This document shows positions 1 to 8,016 of a stretch of DNA of 27,827 nt, piece by piece. The stretch lies in assembly GCA_031550205.1 (NCBI GenBank), contig JAVBOV010000081.1, positions 1-27,827 on the forward strand. Reading direction: 5' to 3'. The notes beneath the pieces are model-generated. The model had not been told where the DNA came from and searched no databases. It saw only the letters and a list, made by a program, of their open reading frames with translations. Position 1 is the stretch's first letter. Each line of letters starts with the position of its first letter. The translations under genes and the position numbers were made by a program. Source of the stretch: JAVBOV01 sp031550205 (GTDB taxonomy: Bacteria; Pseudomonadota; Alphaproteobacteria; RF32; CAG-239).

Positions 1-1146
1 CACATCTGTTCCGGCGCCGCCAAACAAAACCGGCCCGGTTGCATATCTGACCGGCTCATTGTCGGCTGAAATAAACTTGCCGTTGCTTTCCATATCCAGC
101 TGCTGCAAATATGCCGGCACCAGCTTCAAATATTGGTCATATGGAATAACCGCATAACGCGTAACATTAAAAAAGTTATTATACCAAATGCCGATTAAAG
201 CCATCAAAACCGGAATATTGCGCGAGAAATCGGCGCGGTAAAAATGCCTGTCCATGGCATATGCGCCTTCCAGCATTTTCTCAAAATTATCCATGCCCAC
301 GGCAATTGCCACAATCAACCCGATTGCCGACCACAAAGAATATCTGCCGCCCACAAAGTCCCAAAACTCAAACATATTCTCCACATCAATGCCAAACTTT
401 GCCACCTCGGCCGCATTGGTGGAAAGTGCAACAAAGTGCTTGGCCACGGCATGCTCGCCCAAAGCATCCACCAGCCACTTGCGGCAGGTTTTGGCATTGG
501 TAAGCGTTTCAATGGTCGTAAAAGTTTTGGAAGCCACAATAAACAAAGTGTTTTCCGGCTCAACTTTAGAAAGCACTTCCTCGCAAGCCGTACCGTCAAT
601 ATTGGAAATAAAAAAGCAGTTGATATCCTTGTTTTTATATTTCTTCAAGGCCTGGACCGCCATCGCCGGCCCCAAATCAGACCCGCCGATGCCGATGTTA
701 ACAATATTAACCAGCTTCTTGCCGGTGTGCCCCTTAAACTTACCCAAACGCACTGCATCGGAAAACCTACGCATTTTTTCCAAAACGCGGTTCACTTCCG
801 GCATAACATCCGTGCCGTCAACCACCACCGGAATATTATCGCGGTTGCGCAAAGCAACATGCAGAACCTGACGTTTTTCCGTAAAGTTGATTTTCTCACC
901 CTTAAACATGGCCTTAATATGCTCTGAAAGCTTGCGCTCGTTGGCAAATGCCAGCAAATGTTTCATTGTCCGTTCATTAATAATGTTTTTGGAATAATCA
1001 AACAGCAAATCATCCAGCTTAACTGAAAACTTGGCGGCGCGCTCGGCGTCTTTGGCAAACAAATCGCGCATATGCGTTTTTTTCATCTTGTCATAATGAG
1101 ATTGCAGCTTTTTCCAGGTCTTAAGTTTGTTTATTGCTTTGCTCAT
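1..1146 (-). CDS. pgi: Glucose-6-phosphate isomerase, N-terminal part (cut by window edge)
   Basis: Cytosolic isomerase that interconverts glucose-6-phosphate and fructose-6-phosphate in glycolysis and gluconeogenesis. Reading from the ATG at 1146, the frame stays open to base 1 (382 codons), so the C-terminal third, with the last catalytic residues, lies outside the window. Visible family signatures are TEKRQVLHVALR near residue 90, the sugar-phosphate-binding GIGGSDLGP near residue 154, and a SKTFTTIET segment near residue 207, all typical of bacterial Pgi (about 540-550 aa). The start overlaps the stop of the upstream M16 subunit by four bases (ATGA), which indicates translational coupling, so pgi is probably the distal gene of the lspA operon. 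The identity is secure; only the missing end is unknown. Confidence 0.95.
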   Translation of the reverse strand, partial: MSKAINKLKTWKKLQSHYDKMKKTHMRDLFAKDAERAAKFSVKLDDLLFDYSKNIINERTMKHLLAFANERKLSEHIKAMFKGEKINFTEKRQVLHVALRNRDNIPVVVDGTDVMPEVNRVLEKMRRFSDAVRLGKFKGHTGKKLVNIVNIGIGGSDLGPAMAVQALKKYKNKDINCFFISNIDGTACEEVLSKVEPENTLFIVASKTFTTIETLTNAKTCRKWLVDALGEHAVAKHFVALSTNAAEVAKFGIDVENMFEFWDFVGGRYSLWSAIGLIVAIAVGMDNFEKMLEGAYAMDRHFYRADFSRNIPVLMALIGIWYNNFFNVTRYAVIPYDQYLKLVPAYLQQLDMESNGKFISADNEPVRYATGPVLFGGAGTDV

Positions 1147-2528
1147 GGCTTACCTACCAAAATCAACGTTCCGTTATCCTTAAAATATTTGCGCGCAGCG
1201 GCATTAACCTCGTCCAAAGTAACCGCCTCAATATATGAGTTTCTTTTTTCCAAAAAATCGCGCCCCAGGTTTTCTTTCTGCATATATGCCAGCATCTCGG
1301 ATATTCCGGAAATGGAGGCAAAGCGCAGATTATAAGAAAACAGCAAATAGTTTTTGGCATCATCCAGTTCCTTTTTGCTCACGCCTTTTTTGCCCATCTC
1401 ATGCCATTCTTCTTTAAATATCCTGATTGCCTGAGGCAGCTTATCCGGCGTGGCGGAGACTTTGCCTTTAATCAGCGGAGATTTATCCTGCAGGCTCATA
1501 ACGCTGTAAACGCTGTAAGCCAGCCCCTTGTCTTCCCTAACCTTCACCATCAATTTCGAGTTTAAGCCCGAGGCGCCGAAAATATGGTTGGCAATATATA
1601 ACGGATAAAAGTCCGCATCGCTGCGGCCAACGCCTTCTGCGGCAAACAGCGCAATCGCCTGAGCCGCCTCCAGCTTCACATCTTTCATGCGTCCGTCAAA
1701 ATTAATCTCCGGCTTGGAAAGCTCCACAATTTTACTCTCCGCCTTCAACCCCGCAAAAATCTTATCCAAAACAATTTTTGCTTCGTCTGCGTCAATATCT
1801 CCGGCAATTCCCACCACCAAATTGTCATAAGCAAAATGCGCATTCATATAATCAAGCAAATCTTTTTTAGAGACGGATTTAATATTTTGTTCAACGCCCA
1901 TCGGATTCCATGCATAAGGATGATTCTTATACATCTCTTTCAAAAGCTCCAAATTCAAAACCGTTTCCGGCTTTTCGTTCTGCAGCTTTAACACCATCAA
2001 AGCCTCTGCTGAAACTCTTTCCAAATCTTTGGCGTCAAATCTGGGCTTGGTCAAAACCGCATTAAGCATCTCATAAGCTTTGCCTGCACTTTCAACCGTG
2101 GTCGCCATCGCCCCGTTAAAGTCGTCATAATCGGCGGCAAAAGAAAGCTTAACGGCCTTTTCTTCCAAAAGCTCTTTAAATTCTGCTGAAGAATAATTGC
2201 CTGCGCCTTCCAAAAGAGCGGCGCTCAAAATCTGCGCCAATCCCTGCTTGTTTTCTGGAGCATATGCCAGACCGGAGTTCTTAAAAATAAAGCTGATGCT
2301 GATAATCGGGTTGCTCTTTTCCTGCAGCAAATATGCCTTAATACCCCTTGGAGACACAATCTCCAGCACTTCGGCCTTCATCTTTTTTTCTTTAATCACC
2401 GCACCTTTAAGCACCTCTTCGGGCTGAAACTTATAAACATGCTCATAAACAAACATTCCGGCAAAAAACAGCGCCGTAAGAGCCAAAAGCAAATTCACCA
2501 GCGGGTTTGTAGAATTTTTTCTTCTCAT
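1143..2528 (-). CDS. M16 family peptidase-like subunit lacking the zinc motif
   Basis: A 461-aa M16 (pitrilysin/insulinase) fold protein, probably the non-catalytic partner of the M16 peptidase encoded just upstream. Residues about 8-30 form a single hydrophobic segment (LLLALTALFFAGMF), a signal anchor that would put the protein in the periplasm or on the inner membrane. The region that should carry the inverted HxxEH zinc site instead reads NKQGLAQILSAALLEGAG, with no His pair. The C-terminal half keeps the substrate-binding R/Y motif of partner subunits (REDKGLAYSV, around residue 330). Known two-gene bacterial M16 enzymes, such as the Sphingomonas pair, work as heterodimers of one catalytic and one R/Y subunit, and this pair fits that plan. 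Start and stop both overlap the neighbours by four bases (ATGA). The physiological substrate is unknown. Confidence 0.88.
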   Translation of the reverse strand: MRRKNSTNPLVNLLLALTALFFAGMFVYEHVYKFQPEEVLKGAVIKEKKMKAEVLEIVSPRGIKAYLLQEKSNPIISISFIFKNSGLAYAPENKQGLAQILSAALLEGAGNYSSAEFKELLEEKAVKLSFAADYDDFNGAMATTVESAGKAYEMLNAVLTKPRFDAKDLERVSAEALMVLKLQNEKPETVLNLELLKEMYKNHPYAWNPMGVEQNIKSVSKKDLLDYMNAHFAYDNLVVGIAGDIDADEAKIVLDKIFAGLKAESKIVELSKPEINFDGRMKDVKLEAAQAIALFAAEGVGRSDADFYPLYIANHIFGASGLNSKLMVKVREDKGLAYSVYSVMSLQDKSPLIKGKVSATPDKLPQAIRIFKEEWHEMGKKGVSKKELDDAKNYLLFSYNLRFASISGISEMLAYMQKENLGRDFLEKRNSYIEAVTLDEVNAAARKYFKDNGTLILVGKP

Positions 2529-3847
2529 TTGCCTTCTCCCTTAAGCGGCATAATAACCGCTGTCTGCACTGATGAAACCTCAACCATCTTTTGCAAGCCT
2601 TTCTTAACCTCATTTGCGTTGATGCCGTCCATTTCATCAAAAAATCCTTCAACTTCATCCACACTCATGCCCACGCTCAAAAGCGAGCCGAACAAATATG
2701 CCGCGTCATTAGGGTCGTCCTTGGCATAAACCATTCCCGCTTTGAGTTTCACCTTAATTCTCGCCAAATCTTTTTCATTAAGTTCATTAATGCTCTCAAG
2801 CCAGGCCTTGTCAAAAGCTTTCACAAACTCCTCAAAACCAACTCCTTTGGCCAGAACGCAAGACACACTGAAATCACCATACCCCCTCAAACCGTAGTTA
2901 TAGTCGACGGAAACCGCCGCAGCTTTTCTGGTCTCCAAAACCAGCTTCTTATAAAGCTCCGAGGTTTCTCCGCCGCCCAAATATTCGGCCAGCAAGGCAT
3001 AAGCATACAAAGAGCTCTTATCCGTCAAATTTTTTGGGAAGATATAGTCCTTATAAAAGCGTCCTGCTTCAACTTTTGGTTCATACATCACCAAAGATGT
3101 TTCTTTCTTGTGAAAAACGTCGCCTGCATTTTGTTTGTTTGAAACTTCTTTTGCCTCAATTCCGCCATAATATTTTTCGGCCAATATCTTAGCCGTTGCC
3201 AAATCAATATCCCCGGCCAAAACCAAAACCGCATTGGAAGGCTTGTAATACTTATCATAAAAGCGCTCAACATCCTTAATCTTAAGCGCTGAAATCTCTT
3301 TTTCCAAACCGATTACCGGGCGGGCATACGGATTCTCCTGCCACAAACTCCTGCGCATGGATTCAAAAAAATAAGATTTCGGGTCGTTTTCAACCATCTG
3401 CTTTCTTTCCTGAAACACAATGTCTCTTTCTTTCAAGAAATCTTCTTTTTTTATCTCCAGATTTTCCATGCGGTCAGCTTCCAAAGCCATAGCCAGTTCC
3501 AACTTGGAAACATCCAAAAGCTGATGATACGCCGTATAATCATAACCGGTAAAAGCGTTGCTTTCTGCACCAAAATCGGCCATTACCTTGGAATAATCCT
3601 TAACCCTTTTGGTGCCTCTGAACATCAAATGCTCAAGCAAATGAGCCGTGCCGGCTTTGCCGAGCCTGTCATTCGTTGCGCCCGACTTATACCAGAGCAT
3701 ATGTTTCACAATCGGCGCTTTGTGGTTTTCAATCACCACCACCTGCATGCCGTTTTTCAAATAAAACTCTTCTGCATTAAAAAGCTTTGCATTAGCCGGG
3801 CTAATGCAAAAACATAATGCCAAAATTGTTGAAAATAACTTATTCAT
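2525..3847 (-). CDS. M16 family zinc metallopeptidase (catalytic subunit), exported
   Basis: A 440-aa M16B peptidase. I chose the start at 3847 because AAGGAA sits seven bases upstream and the protein then opens with a clean signal peptide (MNKLFSTILALCFCISPANA, cleavage after ANA); an upstream in-frame start at 3871 would spoil this. The catalytic inverted zinc motif is intact: HLLEH in GTAHLLEHLMFRGTK near residue 73, with the distal glutamate in the following helix (FQERKQMVENDP). Short-peptide or signal-peptide degradation in the periplasm is the usual role in this family. It overlaps the lipoprotein gene upstream by eight bases and the inactive M16 subunit downstream by four, so the two subunits are likely made in fixed ratio as a heterodimer. 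Confidence 0.93.
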   Translation of the reverse strand: MNKLFSTILALCFCISPANAKLFNAEEFYLKNGMQVVVIENHKAPIVKHMLWYKSGATNDRLGKAGTAHLLEHLMFRGTKRVKDYSKVMADFGAESNAFTGYDYTAYHQLLDVSKLELAMALEADRMENLEIKKEDFLKERDIVFQERKQMVENDPKSYFFESMRRSLWQENPYARPVIGLEKEISALKIKDVERFYDKYYKPSNAVLVLAGDIDLATAKILAEKYYGGIEAKEVSNKQNAGDVFHKKETSLVMYEPKVEAGRFYKDYIFPKNLTDKSSLYAYALLAEYLGGGETSELYKKLVLETRKAAAVSVDYNYGLRGYGDFSVSCVLAKGVGFEEFVKAFDKAWLESINELNEKDLARIKVKLKAGMVYAKDDPNDAAYLFGSLLSVGMSVDEVEGFFDEMDGINANEVKKGLQKMVEVSSVQTAVIMPLKGEGK

Positions 3848-4160
3848 TGATTTCCTTATTTTCTTTTTCAATTATATCTTTAATGTTGGCTTCAGATTTC
3901 TGAGCCTCAATTTTTTTCATCATTCTTTTTTCGCCTTCGGTCATGCCGTCAAAGCGGTTAAGCTCGGTCACTTCCTTTGCATTAACCATGCCTTCGTTCA
4001 CCGGCAAAAGATTATAATCCGGCGGCAGACTTAAGGGCGCTCGGGATATAATCATAAATTCATCCGGAGCTTCCTTAACCAAACCCAGTTTGGTTCTGCT
4101 CTGGCTGCTGCAGCCGGCCAGCAAAGCCAGCCCCATTAAACAAATTGCTGTTTTTTTCAT
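3840..4160 (-). CDS. Small DUF3035-type lipoprotein
   Basis: A 106-aa predicted lipoprotein. The N-terminus is a lipoprotein signal peptide with lipobox LLAGC (Cys about residue 17), followed by a short domain with KEAPDEFMIISRAPLSLPPDY, the hallmark of the alphaproteobacterial DUF3035 family. The C-terminal half is charged and helical (EKRMMKKIEAQKSEANIKDI). Function is not established for the family. It overlaps lspA by four bases (ATGA) upstream and the M16 peptidase by eight bases downstream; the arrangement lspA-DUF3035-M16-M16 is one I recognise from other alphaproteobacteria. Being co-made with its own signal peptidase is a neat functional pairing. It ends in a Lys/Glu-rich tail without a further membrane segment. 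Confidence 0.85.
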   Translation of the reverse strand: MKKTAICLMGLALLAGCSSQSRTKLGLVKEAPDEFMIISRAPLSLPPDYNLLPVNEGMVNAKEVTELNRFDGMTEGEKRMMKKIEAQKSEANIKDIIEKENKEINE

Positions 4161-4624
4161 TTTACCACCTCTTTTTTTGCCAAAATGCTGCTAAGCACCA
4201 CCATCACCGCTCCAATGCAGATAAAACTGTCTGCCGCATTAAAAGCCGGCCAGTGCTTGTCATATATATGAAAATCCAAAAAATCAAACACGGCGCCAAA
4301 ACGGAGCCTGTCAATGATGTTGCCGATTGCTCCGCCCACAATGAAGCCGATTGCCGTCTGCAAAAAACGGCTTTTTTCAGATTTAAGCCACCATAACAGC
4401 AAACCGACAATAAAAGCTGAAAGCAAAGAAAGACCGACAACCCCCAAAAGCCCGAAATTGCTGAACATTGAAAAGCTGACGCCGGTGTTCCACGCCCGTA
4501 CCAAATTAAAAAACGACGTATATTCAATCACCGACGTTTCATTCACCATATTTGTCATTATAAATATTTTACTGGCCTGATCCAACATCAAAACCAGCGC
4601 CGCAATAAGCAAACCTAATCTCAA
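4157..4624 (-). CDS. lspA: Lipoprotein signal peptidase (signal peptidase II)
   Basis: Inner-membrane aspartyl protease that removes the signal peptide of diacylglyceryl-modified prolipoproteins. The 155-aa protein has four hydrophobic segments and the conserved family blocks: DQASK near residue 15, AWNTGVSFSMF near 45, GNIIDRL with the first catalytic Asp near 110, and FNAADSFI with the second near 130. The start is a TTG at 4624; it is supported by an AGGAG eight bases upstream (CAGGAGACAGG) and by the fit of the N-terminus to the family. ileS, the common upstream neighbour, is absent; mgtE lies there instead, separated by a heptamer repeat array. It is the likely head of the lspA-lipoprotein-M16-M16-pgi operon. 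Confidence 0.95.
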   Translation of the reverse strand: MRLGLLIAALVLMLDQASKIFIMTNMVNETSVIEYTSFFNLVRAWNTGVSFSMFSNFGLLGVVGLSLLSAFIVGLLLWWLKSEKSRFLQTAIGFIVGGAIGNIIDRLRFGAVFDFLDFHIYDKHWPAFNAADSFICIGAVMVVLSSILAKKEVVK

Positions 4625-4670
4625 AACCTGTCTCCTGATTATTTAATTTGCGTAGACTATAACATCAATA

Positions 4671-4698
4671 ATCCAAAATCCAAAATCTAAAATCTAAA
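4671..4698. repeat. Four-unit heptamer array (ATCNAAA) between mgtE and lspA
   Basis: Exactly four tandem heptamers on the plus strand: ATCCAAA, ATCCAAA, ATCTAAA, ATCTAAA. In the minus (coding) direction this is (TTTNGAT)4. The TAG stop of mgtE (4694-4696) is formed by the last unit, so the array starts inside the gene end and runs to about 50 bases before the lspA start. Arrays of the same unit and number occur at 11717-11744 and 19933-19960. Confidence 0.85.
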
Positions 4699-6118
4699 AT
4701 AATAACAGTTTTGCCAAGCCCAAAAAGATGAAGAAACCGCCTGAATCGGTAATGGCAATTAAGAATACGCCGGAAGAAATGGCCGGATCGGCCTTAATTT
4801 TGCTGAAAAACAGCGGAATAAGAATGCCGGCAAGGCTGGCCACTGCCAAATTAACCAGCATGGCAATGCCTATGACCAGCGCCAAAGTATGATATTCCGG
4901 AAACCGGAAATAAGTAATGGCCGCAATTAAGAGCGCAAACAGCAGCCCGTTGCAGATTCCCACCATAAATTCCTTAAAAATCATCTTAATTGTGTTGCCC
5001 GAGGTCAGCTCCTTGGTGGCCAAAGCCCTAACCACCACCGCCAGCGTCTGCTGGCCGGTCGTTCCGCCCATTGAGGCCACAATCGGCATCAAAACCGCCA
5101 CCACGGCAATCTGCCCGATGATATCCTGAAAACCGCCCACCACCATCGAGGCCAGAATGGTGGCAAACAAATTGGTCAGCAGCCAAATTGAGCGTGAGCG
5201 GAAAATGGAGAACACCGAGCGGTAAACATCACCCTCTTCCACGCCGGAAAGGTGCAAAATGTCCTCCTGCGCCTCTTCATGAATAATGTCCACAATGTCG
5301 TCAATATTAATCACACCTATAAGCCTGCGGTTGTCATCAACCACCACGGCAGACTTCCAGCCATATTCGCGAAACATATGCGCCACTTCTTCCTGATCGG
5401 TGTTCACGTCAATCGGCACAATTTCGCCGTCCATAATATTTTGCAGCATTGAAGAAGACTGAGCCCTGAGCAGCTTATCCAGAGTAATTTCACCGGTCGG
5501 ATAGCGTTTTTCATTCACCAAAAACACCGTATAAAAGTTGTCGGGAAGTTTTTCATTATCCAGCAAAAACTTTTTAGCCTGCCCCACGTTCCAATCGTCC
5601 GGCATGCATACAAACTCGCGCGACATCACACGTCCGGCGGAGTCCTCAGGATAAGAGAGAGAAGATTTAACTTGGGTTTTTAACTCCGGAGACAGACGTT
5701 TAATAACGTTTTTCTGCTCCTCGTCGTCCATATGCTCCAAAAGTTCGACCGCATCGTCAGAATCAAGTTCGTTAACAATGTTAACCAGCTGGTTCTCATC
5801 AAGCGATTCAATAATCTGCCCCTGAATAACTTCATTTAATTCGGGAAAAACTTCCGGGTCAATGGCGCTGCCAAGAATTTCAATAAGCTGCTTACGATGT
5901 GCAAAATCTAAAGATTCGATAAGTTTGGCCAAGTCATATTCATTCAGGCCGTCAACAAACTTACGAACGTTAATCACGTCGTTTTCATTTAAGGCTCTGG
6001 CCACGGATTTAATCATCCGAGGTCCGAGACCTAAGACGATTTCCTGCTTTTTCTTCTTTTTCTTGTGAAATTTGCGGCGGGGTTTGTGGTTTTTGTTATG
6101 TTTTTTATCAAGTTTCAT
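4694..6118 (-). CDS. mgtE: Magnesium transporter MgtE
   Basis: Homodimeric Mg2+ channel of the inner membrane, gated by cytosolic Mg2+. The 474-aa protein shows the standard order: an N-terminal helical-repeat domain (residues about 30-155, with MDDEEQKNVIKRL), a pair of CBS domains (about 160-285, GVINIDDIVDIIHEE at the end), a connecting helix, and five membrane segments from about 310 on. The pore-helix family motifs GGTTGQQTLAVVVRAL and AITDSGGFFIFLGLAK are present. The N-terminus is unusually basic (KKHNKNHKPRRKFHKKKKKK), longer and more charged than is common. The start is fixed by a strong AGGAGGGG five bases before the ATG. It is probably transcribed alone or leads into lspA. Confidence 0.95.
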   Translation of the reverse strand: MKLDKKHNKNHKPRRKFHKKKKKKQEIVLGLGPRMIKSVARALNENDVINVRKFVDGLNEYDLAKLIESLDFAHRKQLIEILGSAIDPEVFPELNEVIQGQIIESLDENQLVNIVNELDSDDAVELLEHMDDEEQKNVIKRLSPELKTQVKSSLSYPEDSAGRVMSREFVCMPDDWNVGQAKKFLLDNEKLPDNFYTVFLVNEKRYPTGEITLDKLLRAQSSSMLQNIMDGEIVPIDVNTDQEEVAHMFREYGWKSAVVVDDNRRLIGVINIDDIVDIIHEEAQEDILHLSGVEEGDVYRSVFSIFRSRSIWLLTNLFATILASMVVGGFQDIIGQIAVVAVLMPIVASMGGTTGQQTLAVVVRALATKELTSGNTIKMIFKEFMVGICNGLLFALLIAAITYFRFPEYHTLALVIGIAMLVNLAVASLAGILIPLFFSKIKADPAISSGVFLIAITDSGGFFIFLGLAKLLLF

Positions 6119-6130
6119 AACCCCTCCTGT

Positions 6131-6154
6131 GATTTTAATTTTAGATTTTAGATT
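6131..6154. repeat. Degenerate heptamer run upstream of mgtE
   Basis: Plus strand reads GATTTTA, ATTTTA, GATTTTA, GATT: the same heptamer unit as the arrays at 4671, 11717 and 19933, but in the opposite orientation and with one base lost. It lies in the 5' leader of mgtE just before its ribosome binding site. Confidence 0.55.
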
Positions 6155-6239
6155 CGCAACTGCCGATTATAAATTTCATAATTAAATATATGGTTAACCG
6201 CCTGATTTTACTTACCGCTGTTTATTGACATTTTTCACT

Positions 6240-6260
6240 ACAAAAAGCAAAGCTTTTTGT
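6240..6260 (-). terminator. Hairpin downstream of the tRNA-Leu pair
   Basis: Nine-base perfect stem ACAAAAAGC / GCTTTTTGT with a three-base loop, directly after the tRNA 3' CCA in the minus direction. The stem's own T run supplies a U-rich arm, but no long separate U tract follows, so this is only a plausible terminator. The outer flank (plus strand TGACATTTTTCACTAC) nearly matches the flank of the terminator at 8541. Confidence 0.45.
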
Positions 6261-6261
6261 G

Positions 6262-6348
6262 TGGTGCGGATGGAGAGACTCGAACTCTCACCAGTGTTAA
6301 CTGACTAGTACCTGAAACTAGCGCGTCTACCAATTCCGCCACAACCGC
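6262..6348 (-). tRNA. tRNA-Leu (anticodon CAG)
   Basis: 87 nt including an encoded 3' CCA. The 5' acceptor strand is GCGGTTG, followed by the D-arm with GGCGGAATTGGTAGAC; the anticodon stem is CTAGT/ACTAG around the loop TTCAGGT, giving anticodon CAG. The long class II variable arm pairs CAGT/ACTG, and the T arm is GAGAG-TTCGAGT-CTCTC. The 3' acceptor strand is CATCCGC, discriminator A. Position 5 with 68 is a T-T mismatch (the sister tRNA at 6404 has a perfect stem). The first 28 nt are identical to the sister gene, so the two arose by tandem duplication or conversion. Reads CUG codons. Confidence 0.95.
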
Positions 6349-6403
6349 ACAAAATGCCATTTCTAAGAACGGCCTGCCAGCCGGAGCCCTTTAGGGCGCA
6401 GGA

Positions 6404-6489
6404 TGGTGCGGTTGAAAAGACTCGAACTTTCACGGGCTGAGCCCACAACGACCTCAACGTTGCGCGTCTACCAATTCCGCCACAACCGC
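6404..6489 (-). tRNA. tRNA-Leu (anticodon GAG)
   Basis: 86 nt including an encoded 3' CCA. Acceptor stem GCGGTTG/CAACCGC pairs perfectly; the anticodon stem CAACG/CGTTG holds loop TTGAGGT, anticodon GAG; the class II variable arm pairs GGGC/GCCC; the T arm is GAAAG-TTCGAGT-CTTTT with a G-T end pair; discriminator A. It reads CUC/CUU codons. It lies 55 nt upstream of tRNA-Leu(CAG) in the same transcript; the spacer can fold as CCTGC/GCAGG outside GCCC/GGGC, a possible processing signal. Confidence 0.95.
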
Positions 6490-6549
6490 ATCTAAAGCGG
6501 CAAAATATATTAAATATAAAAAATAAGCAAGAAAAAAGAACAAGAACTT

Positions 6550-6820
6550 ATAAAACTTGAAAAATGAGCCTGATAATAAGAAATAAGCGGCGGTAAAAAT
6601 TTTAGTGTACACTTTAGTACATGAATTTTTAACGACCGCGCAATTTCTGTATTAATAGACCATTATGCAAGTTTTGACCGCAGAGCACTGAATTCCATAA
6701 AGTTTGATATGCGAGTCATATAATAAGATTCAAATGGTGCCAAAAACTTGAGCGTAGACTTAAACTACGTGAGTTTTTGGCATCCATGAAGAATCTGTAT
6801 TAGATGACCACAGAGCAAAC
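6550..6820. repeat. Two diverged tandem copies of a ~147-bp repeat with a covarying hairpin
   Basis: This is the gene-free stretch between the tRNAs and fliE. Landmarks recur at a constant offset: ATAAAACTTG at 6550 and ATAAAGTTTG at 6697; ATAATAAG at 6573 and 6720; CTGTATTA at 6647 and 6795; CAGAGCA at 6681 and 6811 (a 17-bp indel precedes the last). Each copy centres on a hairpin, 6591-6638 and 6739-6781. The hairpins share the plan A5..AGYGTAS-loop-STACRTGA..T5, and the arms differ by compensatory changes (GTGTAC/GTACAT against GCGTAG/CTACGT). The second copy runs up to the fliE stop codon. I see no reading frame in it. Confidence 0.75.
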
Positions 6821-6821
6821 T

Positions 6822-7139
6822 TTATATAGGCATAGACATAATATCTTTATATGCCTTCACGGCAGTATCTCTGATTGCAACAACCGTCTCCAGAGCAACT
6901 TCGGCATTGGCCACTGCCAAAACCACGTCTTGAATATCGGCCTTGCCGGCCACGGCCGCAATCGACATGCTTTCAGCCTGTTTGTTCAAATCAGCGGCGT
7001 TGGTCACCACATCTTTAACCAGATTCTTAAAATCTTCGGTGGAAGATTTCGGCGTTTCCACCTGAGCCGGAATTTGCCCGCCGATTCTCGACAGTGCCTG
7101 CTGATAAGCGCCGAGTGCGTTTGTAATATTGTTTACCAT
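6822..7139 (-). CDS. fliE: Flagellar hook-basal body protein FliE
   Basis: A 105-aa junction protein that connects the MS ring to the proximal rod and is exported by the flagellar type III apparatus. The C-terminal two-thirds matches FliE closely: AAVAGKADIQDVVLAVANAE, then ALETVVAIRDTAVKAYKDIM and the terminal MPI, with the usual length. There is no cleavable signal, as expected for a type III substrate. It is the last gene of flgB-flgC-fliE, 11 bases after flgC. The stop codon lies at the edge of the 147-bp repeat region, so that region would form its 3' untranslated part. The rest of the flagellar gene set is not in the window. Confidence 0.95.
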   Translation of the reverse strand: MVNNITNALGAYQQALSRIGGQIPAQVETPKSSTEDFKNLVKDVVTNAADLNKQAESMSIAAVAGKADIQDVVLAVANAEVALETVVAIRDTAVKAYKDIMSMPI

Positions 7140-7150
7140 CGTTTAATTCC

Positions 7151-7564
7151 CTATTTCAAAATATCCAAAACTTTAGAGTTCATATCTCTTGATGTCTGCA
7201 CCACCGAAAGATTCGCCTCATAACTTCTCTGTGCTTCTTTCATATCCATCATTTCCACCAACGGATTCACATTCGGCATAGAAACATAGCCGTTTGCATC
7301 GGCCGCCGGGTGGTTTGGCAAATATCTCTTCTCAAACTGCGATTGGTCTTTGGCCACGCGGTCAACCTTAACCATCTTGGCGCCGGTTTCTCGGTTAACA
7401 TATTCCTTAAACATCACCACCTGGCGGCGGTATGGATCCTCGCCCGGACGTCTGCCCACAGAGTCGGCATTTGCCATATTTTCGGAAATCACTTTAAGGC
7501 GCTCCGATTGAGCCTTCATCCCTGAAACCGCAATATCTGCGCTAACTGATAAACTGTTGGCCAT
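7151..7564 (-). CDS. flgC: Flagellar basal-body rod protein FlgC
   Basis: Proximal rod subunit of the flagellum (137 aa, family-typical length). The N-terminal rod-family helix (SADIAVSGMKAQSERLKVISENMANAD) and the C-terminal helix (MMDMKEAQRSYEANLSVVQTSRDMNSKVLDILK region) are both present, with VSMPNVNPLVEM between, the FlgC signature before the C-terminal helix. It lies 13 bases after flgB with a GGGGAAA-type ribosome site in the gap, and 11 bases before fliE. Export is through the flagellar type III system, so no signal peptide is expected. Confidence 0.95.
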   Translation of the reverse strand: MANSLSVSADIAVSGMKAQSERLKVISENMANADSVGRRPGEDPYRRQVVMFKEYVNRETGAKMVKVDRVAKDQSQFEKRYLPNHPAADANGYVSMPNVNPLVEMMDMKEAQRSYEANLSVVQTSRDMNSKVLDILK

Positions 7565-7577
7565 TGTTTATTTCCCC

Positions 7578-7985
7578 TTAAGCATTAATCTTGGTGTTGG
7601 CAGTCTGCAAAAGCTGCTTATATTTGCCGTAAATGGTCAGCATGCGGTTATGTTCGCTTTTGTTTTTGCTAACCTCGTTCAACTGGTCTTCCAAAGAAAC
7701 GCCGTTGCCGTCCAAGGTCAACGAGGTGGTGGGCTTTGGTGTATAAAGCTTGCCGCCGCCTCCTTGTGAAGGAAGACTGGCAATGTGTTTTTCATTGGTA
7801 ACTCTAAGACCGGTGGTTGTGCTGCTTTTAAGCATGGAGGAAAAATTCGGCTTAGTTAGATCTTGCGCCACATAGCCTGGCGTGTTCACATTGGCCACGT
7901 TTGCAGCCAACACCTTTTGCCGCTCAGAAAGATATTTAATATTCTGAGTGGCTGCATTAAACAATGTAAGATTATTCAAGTCCAT
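7578..7985 (-). CDS. flgB: Flagellar basal-body rod protein FlgB
   Basis: Proximal rod subunit, 135 aa. The start at 7985 (MDLNNLTLF) is preferred to a GTG at 8003 because GGGGAGA lies six bases upstream and would otherwise be coding. The rod signature LAANVANVNTPGYVAQDL sits near residue 33, and a helical C-terminus (NKSEHNRMLTIYGKYKQLLQTA) closes the protein, as in other FlgB. First gene of flgB-flgC-fliE. A sigma-54-type promoter at 8017-8033 precedes it, which fits flagellar operons of Caulobacter-like bacteria. Confidence 0.95.
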   Translation of the reverse strand: MDLNNLTLFNAATQNIKYLSERQKVLAANVANVNTPGYVAQDLTKPNFSSMLKSSTTTGLRVTNEKHIASLPSQGGGGKLYTPKPTTSLTLDGNGVSLEDQLNEVSKNKSEHNRMLTIYGKYKQLLQTANTKINA

Positions 7986-8016
7986 TTTTTCTCCCCTAGA
8001 CACGATGCCACATATT

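Noticed and set aside
244..927. Long plus-strand open frames opposite pgi
   Set aside because: They are antisense shadows; the minus frame encodes clear Pgi motifs through the same bases.
6804..7223. 139-codon plus-strand frame
   Set aside because: Antisense to fliE and flgC, which are certain.
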